NCBI GenBank assembly: GCA_001800135.1
Contig: MGUU01000018.1
Span: 52,426-116,425 of the forward strand
Direction of reading: 5' to 3'
Source: Elusimicrobia bacterium RIFCSPLOWO2_02_FULL_39_32
GTDB lineage: Bacteria > Elusimicrobiota > Elusimicrobia > 2-02-FULL-39-32
DNA: 64,000 nucleotides
Below the pieces are notes generated by a model. It saw only the letters and a list, made by a program, of their open reading frames with translations. It was not told the DNA's origin and did not search any database. Below are positions 54,001 to 63,000 of the stretch, piece after piece. A program made the translations under genes and the position numbers. Numbering within the stretch: position 1 is the stretch's first letter; each line of letters opens with the position of its first letter.

Positions 54001-57000
54001 ATAAAGAGAATAAAAGCATTTGAAGTAAGAACTGGAATGTATTATGACCCTCAGACTGGTAAAACTACGACTGATGGTGTTGTTCATACTACATGGCAGG
54101 GTGATGATATCTCTTTATCTGGAATCGTGTTCACACGGAATTTGTCAGGGAGTATAACATTGGGAAGTGTGGTTGCTGCTCTCTTGATTTCTCCTTATCT
54201 TTTGATTCTCACGCCGATATTCTATGGAATCTTTTATGGAGCTACTTGGTGGAGCAAACAATTTGCAAGGATGAGTTCTTCTGGACTATCTCCGCCCAGA
54301 GTAAGTGAGCAAGAATCTTCATTTAGCGCTTTGGAACAAATTGCATTGCTAAATCGTATAGAACAGCTTTTCCCTAAATTTAAGTTTATTCCTGCTGATC
54401 TTCCTTCGCTTTCTCCTGCGGCTGCGCAAGACAAAAGAATCATAGTTGACCTCAAACAAATCTCAGATATAATTGCTGGCAAGTCTCTTAAAGAGCAAGA
54501 GTTTATGCTGCGATCCATCATCCAACATCATGAGGCATTACATTTGAGAGGATTACCGCACCTCGTTATCTACCCATATCAAATGCTGATGACCGCTCTC
54601 CGTTTAAGCAACTTCCCTCATATAATCGTTTATCCATACCAAATGATTCTGACATCTTTTAATCATTCTCTAAGAGAATTGAGAAAAATAATAGCAGGAT
54701 TAGAACCTTTAAAAGTTGGAAATAGAAAACTGAGAAAGATAAATGTTAAGCGTTTTACACTGTCTGTATTAAAAGCTCCCTTATTTATTTTGGGAGTAGT
54801 GGGCATGGGTGCTGGCAGTGGAGGTTTATTTGGAGGAACAGGTACCACAGATCCAAAATCTGGATTTATAGGGGATAAGTCTCAAATCCGCAATTCTGTG
54901 ATCACATATTATCAAGCAAGGAAAGGGCTGATTGAGGCGATACGAAATAGCGATGCAAGAAGTTATAAAGAACATTATGAAAATCTTCTTTCTTCTGCCA
55001 AGTTCGTAAAATCTTCTATTGCCCAAGACCAGCTCCAGCCCCTGATTGAGGAACTGAAAAAATCTGGAAGTCTCTCTGGTTTAACTTTGCAGAATCATAA
55101 AGGGGAATATTCAATTGGACCTTGGGACGAAATCTTGCATGCTGCAGGAGAAGAATTTAGCGCTCACCACAAACAATGGATTGAGGAGACTTTAGATGAG
55201 CTGATTCAGGCATTTCCTCAAAAACAGAGAAGACATATCCTTCCTATTCGTCAAAAAGCTTTGGATCAAACATTTCCTTATTCTTCGGAATATTCTATTT
55301 CTTATCCAGATGAAATTGCGCAGTTTATTGAGAACACAAAAGATCCAATGGAATTGGAAATAATGGCAAGATGGATGGAAAGTAATTTGGCCATGGCTTC
55401 TTATTTTGAAGAGGCTGGAAATTATGGATTAACATTTATTAATCTTCATTCCCGTATTATCTTGCATGCTACAGAAAATGAAGCTCTATTCAGATCCACT
55501 TATGCGCATGAACTGATTCATTATCTTGCGCACGAAGGCAAGCTGGATATTCCATCCAATGTAGAAATTGTAACCCACGCTATTGGAGCGGTTTATATCG
55601 CTTCTGATAAAAAGGTTGGGGAATCAGCGCAAGATTGGGCGGCTATAACTCCTGAATTAGATAAATTTTATCTATTTTTTGAGAGTGGGAAAAAATGGGC
55701 TAAGGATCAAGGTTTTAAAACAGTAGAGGAGATTGGATTTGAACAGATGATGCAAATAACTCATGAAACTGTTGTAGAAAATTGGGAGGAGTTAGGACTT
55801 CCTTCTTTAGAGTTTGCTTTGCACTTACCCCTTGCCATGGAACTTGGAATGTTTGACCCAGAATTTTTTCAGCGTTGGGCAGGAACAGCTTTAGGAGGCG
55901 CAATTTGGGAAATATCAGGGGCAATTCCAGAAGAATCTAAGAAATTAGCAGTAGAGCTAATACTTGGCTGGGCAGACAAAGTGCTGGCGACTATTACCCA
56001 AGAAATTCCAAAATTTGCCGCGGATCCTGAAAGAAGGAAGAATATTCTAGCTGCGATCACTTCTAACTTACAAATCCTCACTGAAAATCCGGACTTTAAA
56101 CTGGTTCCGAGTCCAGCAGAATCTGGCAGGCAGATGTTTGCTATTTCTCAGGATAGAAGCCAGATTGAATATGTGCCTGAAATGTTAGATCACCCAGACC
56201 CAGAAGTAACAGAAGCTCTTTTTTATGAGCAGGTATTTTCAGTGCTTTACTCTAACCCAGGATGGGTGGAACCAGAATTTAAGAATTCTTATTTTTTGGC
56301 TCTTTTTGCAGCTGCAGAGTTAATTCGCACCAGAAAGATGGGAGAAGAAAAACTGCGTAACATATTGGAAAAATTTCAAAAGCTAAACAAAGCTCTTTAC
56401 TCTAATCCAGAGAGCGAATCCGCAAAACAAAGGATGAACCAACTGCCCTTATTTGTGCAGTATCTGGAAGCTCTGCTTTTTGAGGGCAGAACAGGTCAAA
56501 GGGATCCGCGCATCTCTAACAAAGATGTTAGAAACGCATTGAGGAAAACTGTTAGAGCGCGTCGCTCAATAAAAGGAATTAAAGAGGAACGTGACGCGTA
56601 CAGAATCATACGAGATGAGATTTGGCCCAAGCTCAAGGAGTTAGCGGAAAAATCAGAGGAAGAGATGAGAGAAAAAGAGTTAAAGAAACAAGCTGGCGCA
56701 GGAGAAGGTTCATCGGGACAAGGAGAAGGTTCTTCTGGAGAAGGAGGCGGTGGACAAAGTGGTTCTGCAGGGAAAGCAGGGGCTGGCGGGTCACAGAAAG
56801 GTTCTACAGGGAAGGCAGGATCAAAAGCAGGTTCTTCAGGAGAAGGAGGAAGAGGATCGCAAGCAGGCTCTGCAAGCAGTGAAAACGATTCAGGGAATGG
56901 GGATGCAATGGAAGATTTGTGGAACAAAATGGATGCAGATGACAAACGTCAATTTATGGAGCAGATAAAAGAAAAAGTACGCAAGGCTCTGGAAGATTTA

Positions 57001-60000
57001 TTGCAAGGAATGGGCTCTAATGCAAATAGCCAAGCTGCAAAGGAAACATCTCAAGAAGAAGGGAAAGCGGATTCTCTTAACTCTATGGAATCTTCTGCTA
57101 ATTCTTGCGGAGAAAAGATTGATCAGATGAAATCAGATTTAAATGATATGGGAGAGATGGTTGAAGGAGCAAAGCAAAGAGCGGAAAGTATGGAGAGAGA
57201 GGCTGGTAAAATGAGAGACAAGACCGGTATCTCTCCAATTACGGAACACGATATAAATAAATTAAAAGAGATGATTTCGCAGGTAAAAGAGAAAGCTCAG
57301 AAACTTAAAGAAGAGAGCGGTTCGTTAAAGAGTCAATCAGATAAACTTTCAAAAAATTCTAAAAATATGGATGAGGGGATTTCTTCCTCAGCAGAAGATC
57401 TAAAAAGCTCAGCGAAAAATCTTCAGGAAAAAACAGGGGATTTAAAAGAAAACGCGAACAACTTTGATGGAAAGGTGAATGAAATAGAGAGGAAGCTGGA
57501 AGAGATTTCTAAAGCTCCTGAAGGGACTCCCCAGCCTAGAACTGGCGCGGCCCAGGTTCAAGAAGGGGCAGGCGATCTTCAGGATAAGGCTAAAGAGATG
57601 CTGGATTTACTCAACCAACTAAAGGATTTATTAGGGGATGCGTCTAAGAATTTAGAAAATGTAAAAACAGAGATTGAGCAAGCTAAAGAGCAAAACGGGC
57701 AAGGCAAGAAAGGTAAGCAAGGTAAAGCGCCGGAAACTAAACCTAGTGAGGACTCAGCAACAGATACGCCTTCAACCTCGAGCGCTTCTCCTTCACTTTC
57801 AGATTTGGCTAGGGATTTACTAAACAAGTTAAGAGAAAAAATAACTGGCGCTTCAAATCCAACGAGAAAGTCCGCGGAAGAAATAACAGACCTTAGCAAA
57901 GAAATCAAAAGCGCAGGCATGACTCAAGCAGAATCAATAGAGATGAATCAAATGTTTACAACAACAATTAGAGCTGAAGCAGAAACCCTTCACCTAAAAC
58001 TTAGAAAGAATCTGCAAGAGACAGAGCTGGACAAAGATATGGGGGGCTTAACAGAAGGGGATTTAGATGAAGATAATCTTGTGGAATATAGGCTTGGCAA
58101 AGCATTTAAACGTCCGCTCCTTCCCGGACGGGTCAAACACCGGGTTATGTTTTTGTTTGATAACAGCGGAAGTATGGGTTCCATGGATGATCCAAATAGT
58201 TCTATTTATCATGCAGCGCGCGCAGCTATGGTATTTTTGTTAGCTCATAAAGGCTTAAAGGGAGTGGAAGTTGGGGTATGGATTTATGGCAATACCCCTT
58301 CTCAACAGCTTCTTCCCTTAATGCGTGCGGAACAAATTACTGAATTAATGATCTATAGGATGGTCAAGAAAATTTCTGAAAGCCATGGTTCTACAGAAGA
58401 TATCAACAGTATGAAAGAACTGGCAAAATTTATTTCTGAAGGCGCAGACGCGAATACACTCTTAACAGTTCTCCATTATGGAGATGGAAATCCAAACGAT
58501 TCTGCTCTTCAGCCAAAAGTGCAAAAGTTCTACCTAGAACATAAAGATAAAAAGATATTGTGGGCAAGCTGGGGCACAGGTCCAAAAACTCAATATAGTG
58601 ATCCGGAAAAGATGAAAAGGGATTATGAGCCGACAGAAGAAGTAAGAAAAGCAGTGCATCCGGGATTTGTGCCTATTTCAGGTTACATTAAAAACTCAGC
58701 TGAACTATCAGTGATTACTGCGGATTTTGTGGAGAGGATTTATCGTAAAAAAAGGCCGCTCATGGCTTTGGCAATAGGAAAGATTGAGGAGATTGTAGAA
58801 GATGCTCTGCGCATTGTGCCCCAAATTTTTAAAGATTACCTGCATACTCTTTCCGATGTTGTGGAGCGTTTTATTGCAATTCTTACAGGCGAAGAGGATG
58901 AATATATTCTTTCAGAAGAAGAGGCAGCGCCATATCAGAACATGATCTCTGAGATTGAGAATGGCGTAGAATTCGCGGTTCGTGGCATAGTTGGATCCAG
59001 CATAGATATAGAAGTAGAGATTAAAATCACAAAAAGTCCGTTCGCGATCCACTTGGATAAAGGGGCGTTCGCCTATACCGAAATTCATAAGCACAAAGAT
59101 AAGATTCTGGTAAACTTTGTGGTACACGAAGCTTTTTTAAAAGCTGTAGGAAACAGGTCTCCTCCTTCTGACAATATGCTTACTCTGCTTGCAGAAAAAG
59201 AGATCAAAGAAGAACTTTTTATTAAACAGGTACAAATGGCGCATAGCCATAAAGATTTTTCTAGTTTAAAACAAGAGCACTCTCAACTGACAGATAAAGA
59301 CATTGTTTTCCTTACAGATCAGCCTGACCAAGCCTATCTTATATTCCATAAAATTTTTGCTAAAGAATACGCGTCGCTTTTTTCAATTGCGCGCAAAATT
59401 ATACAAGATCAAACCATTCGCAGATTCGTGGAAAAGGATGGGAAAATCTTCTTTCAGTTAAAAACTCCGGAGATGCTTGATTCTGTGGAAGTTCCGATCT
59501 ATAGCGAGGACGAGGGCGGAGAGGAAAGCAAGAGAGTTGTAAAACTCTATATTAAGGAAAAAGGGAAATGGGTACGGATGATCCCGGGTGAAAATGTGGT
59601 GGACATTCCTGAACTCATCGCCTACAGCATTCAGCAGAAAGGAAAAGAGAAACTAAAAACTTTTAAGTTCAACCACAGCAATACAAAGACTCTTGCAGAC
59701 ATGTTTCAGATTTATACGAATCCAAACGCAAAGAATAGCAATCTCGGTTTGGTTGGTCCGCGCGGATCAGGAAAAAATACACTGGGCTATATCTTAGCTG
59801 GTTTAGTTGGAATTCCGCAAAGGCTGATGAGCTTGCATGCGCATACGAATCAAAAGGATCTTAGGGAACGGAAAATTATTTCCAGTAGCGAGCAGATAAT
59901 AAAAGTAGCGATTCCGGGAACGGATCAGGTATTTGAGTTAGCTTTGCCTTCAGATAAAGTGGATGTGCTGCTTTCAGAAGCTTTTGAGGCCGCAAGGCTT

Positions 60001-63000
60001 AATCAACTTGCAATTATTGATGAAGCGGATAAGGTGATTCTTCCCGGACACCTTTCTGGTTTGAATGCGCTTTTTAACCGGATTCAGGAAAAAATTGAAG
60101 GGTTTGACCAGATTGGCAATGACTTTCGCGCCATGGTTTATATTAATACCCCTGAAGGAGGAGACGTGCTTGGCCAGGATTTAACTATTTCCGCAGCGGA
60201 TTTTGTGGACCGTGTGAAATGGGTTTTTGTAGATTACATGGATCCAGAAAGCGAATTAGATTATGTGATGAGCACAGTGTTTGAAGATGCGAGCGAATCT
60301 GAAAAAGAGCTTGCTGAACCGTTTGTTCAGTCTGTGATTCTTGTTGCGAACAGAATCCGCACCGCGGTGAAACAAAGGAAATTGTCCAGAGTGCTTTCCA
60401 CCCGAGGCGTGATCCGCATTGCCAAACATTTTAGAACTTTTCCAAACGATCTCCAATATTTCCGATCTATGTTTGAAAAAGCCTACTGCAGCGAAACCGC
60501 GGAAGGAGATAAATCTCTGATTGATACCTTTATTAAAGAAACGTTTGGCGAAGAATTTAATAAAAAAGTTCCTTTAGGCCTTAAATTAGGAACATTTGAA
60601 TATTTAATAGAGAATGGAAAAGTTTATGTTGCCTTAGGCAAAGGAACGGATCAGGTAAAAATATTGACTTCCATAAAACCAGAAAATGTTGACAAAGTAA
60701 AAGAGGAATTAAAAGACGAATGGCACATACCATCAAATATGGTTTTATTTTGGCAATGGATGAAAGATATTTCGCTTGGGAACAATATTATTGTTTTAGG
60801 CGTGCCTGGCACAGGCAAATCAGAACTTGCCAGCTATTTGCTAAACCATGTTTTAAGATTGGACTCAAACTATATGGTGCTAACCACTGACTCAAGAGGC
60901 GACGATATTTTGGGCAGTTGGAATATAATAAACAATATATTTCATTTTAAACGAAGCCCCTTGCCAGTATCTATGGAAGCTGGGGTGCCTGTGATCATTG
61001 ATGAAATAGACAAACCTAAAGATGAAACTACTCTTTCCAGCCTGAATAATATTGGCGAGTTTGGGCAGATTATTTTACCTGACAGATCTCTGGTTGATTC
61101 CCAGCCAGGATTTTTTTCATTTATGATTGGCAATCTTGCAGGAAAAGGAGGAACCTCTTCCCAAAGAATCAGCGGGGAAGTTTTAGACCGGGGAAGCGTT
61201 TACATCATGGACCAGCTTCCTCCAAAAGATATGGTTGAGATGTTGAGGCGCTACTCTGTTAAACACAAGTACAAGATCGAGGAAAAGTTTCTGGAAGCGT
61301 TGGTGAACTTTCATCTGAAATTAGCAGAAAAGGTAAAACTAAACCAGCTTTTGCGTGAACCTACCATGCGGGCTTTAGAGAATGTGATAGATCAAGTGGG
61401 TCGTTTTCCAGAGAAGTATTATGATATAGGCTCTTTATATCTGCAAGGCTATCTGCTTTCCAGCGAAACGCACAGGAATGTTGTGAGGGAAGCTGTTTGG
61501 GAAGGGATTAAAAAGTTTGGCAATGCCGGTTTATATTTGTGGATTAGAGCGATCATTGAATCTTATTCCAGCGGGCTAAAAGAGGAAACTGTTTCAGAAT
61601 TAGCAGACAATTTGATCAAATTCAAAATCAGATTGGAACAAGAATGGAAAAATGGGAATCTGCCTCATGCAATGGAACAAAATCAGTGGAAGGCGGCGAT
61701 TGAGGAGATCGCAAGACAGAATGGGAAAGTAATCTGGACAGGTAATAGTGATCCTAGCCTTCGTTCAGATTCGATTGTAGATTTTGTTGTGGAAGAACTT
61801 GGACTTGAACCCGGACACAGGGAAACGTTGTTGAAGATTGCCCAACATATTTTCCTGGAATTTAATGCGCAAAAAGAGCTTGAAAAGCGTTTAGCTGAAA
61901 TTAAGGCAAATCTTACCAAAATCGGACAAATACCTTCACGAGTTGGGAATGCGGGAGAGAAATCTGGTTCTCAAACAGGAGCTGATGTCGAGGTAGGAGA
62001 GTGGAGTACGGTGGGAATGGAAGGAAAAAATCCAGGAGAATTTTATTTTCCTTATTCTGTAACATTTGATCCAGAAGGAAATCTTTGGGTCTCTGATAAA
62101 GATAATCACAGGATACAGATGAAGGATAAAAATACAGGTGTGTGGAGCGTAGTTGGAAGAAAAGGGACGAATCTAGGTGAATTTGATGAACCTCATGTCA
62201 TTGCGTTCGATCCAGAAGGAAATCTCTGGGTAGCTGATAAGAATAATCATCGTTTACAAATGAAAAATAAAAACACAGGTGAATGGATTGTCATAGGAAA
62301 TGAAGGAATAAATTTAGGTGAATTTAAAGACCCTTGGGCTATTGCATTTGACCATAAAGGAAATCTTTGGGTAGCAGAAAAGAATGGTCGTTTACAGGTT
62401 AGGAACAAAGATACAGGTGTGTGGAGTATACTTGGCAAAGAGGGGTTTCAACTCGGTGAGTTTAAATTTCCTAGTAGTATTGCGTTCGATTCAGAAGACA
62501 ATCTCTGGGTAGTTGATGGAGGTAACAAACGTTTACAAATGAGAAATAAAATTACAGGTGAATGGATTAGTATACATAAGATAGGGAGTCGCCCAGGTGA
62601 ATTTCAATTTCCTAGTAGCATTGCGTTCGATCTAGAAGGAAATCTCTGGGTAGCTGATTCAGATAACAATTATTTGCAGATGCGCAATAATATTACAGGT
62701 GAATGGATTGTGTTAGGAAAGCAAGGAACAGAGCCGGGTGAGTTTAATTTTCCTTATGGCATTGGATTTGATTCTGAAGGGAATCTCTGGGTTGCAGATA
62801 AAAATAACCACCGCTTACAAATGCGCAAAAATCCAAATAAAGCTTTTCAATCCCCATCTATCCCATCCCAACCTCATCCAATCTCTTTATCTGGAATCGT
62901 ATTTACACGGAACTTGTCAGGGAGTATAACATTGGGAACTGTAATTGCTGCTCTTTTAATCTCTCCTTATCTTTTGATTCTAACCCCGATATTCTATGGA

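Noticed and set aside
56622..56968. Two short plus-strand frames rich in Arg/Gly/Gln at 56622-56882 and 56750-56968.
   Set aside because: They are alternate-frame readings of the Gly/Ser-rich low-complexity stretch inside giant gene 2.
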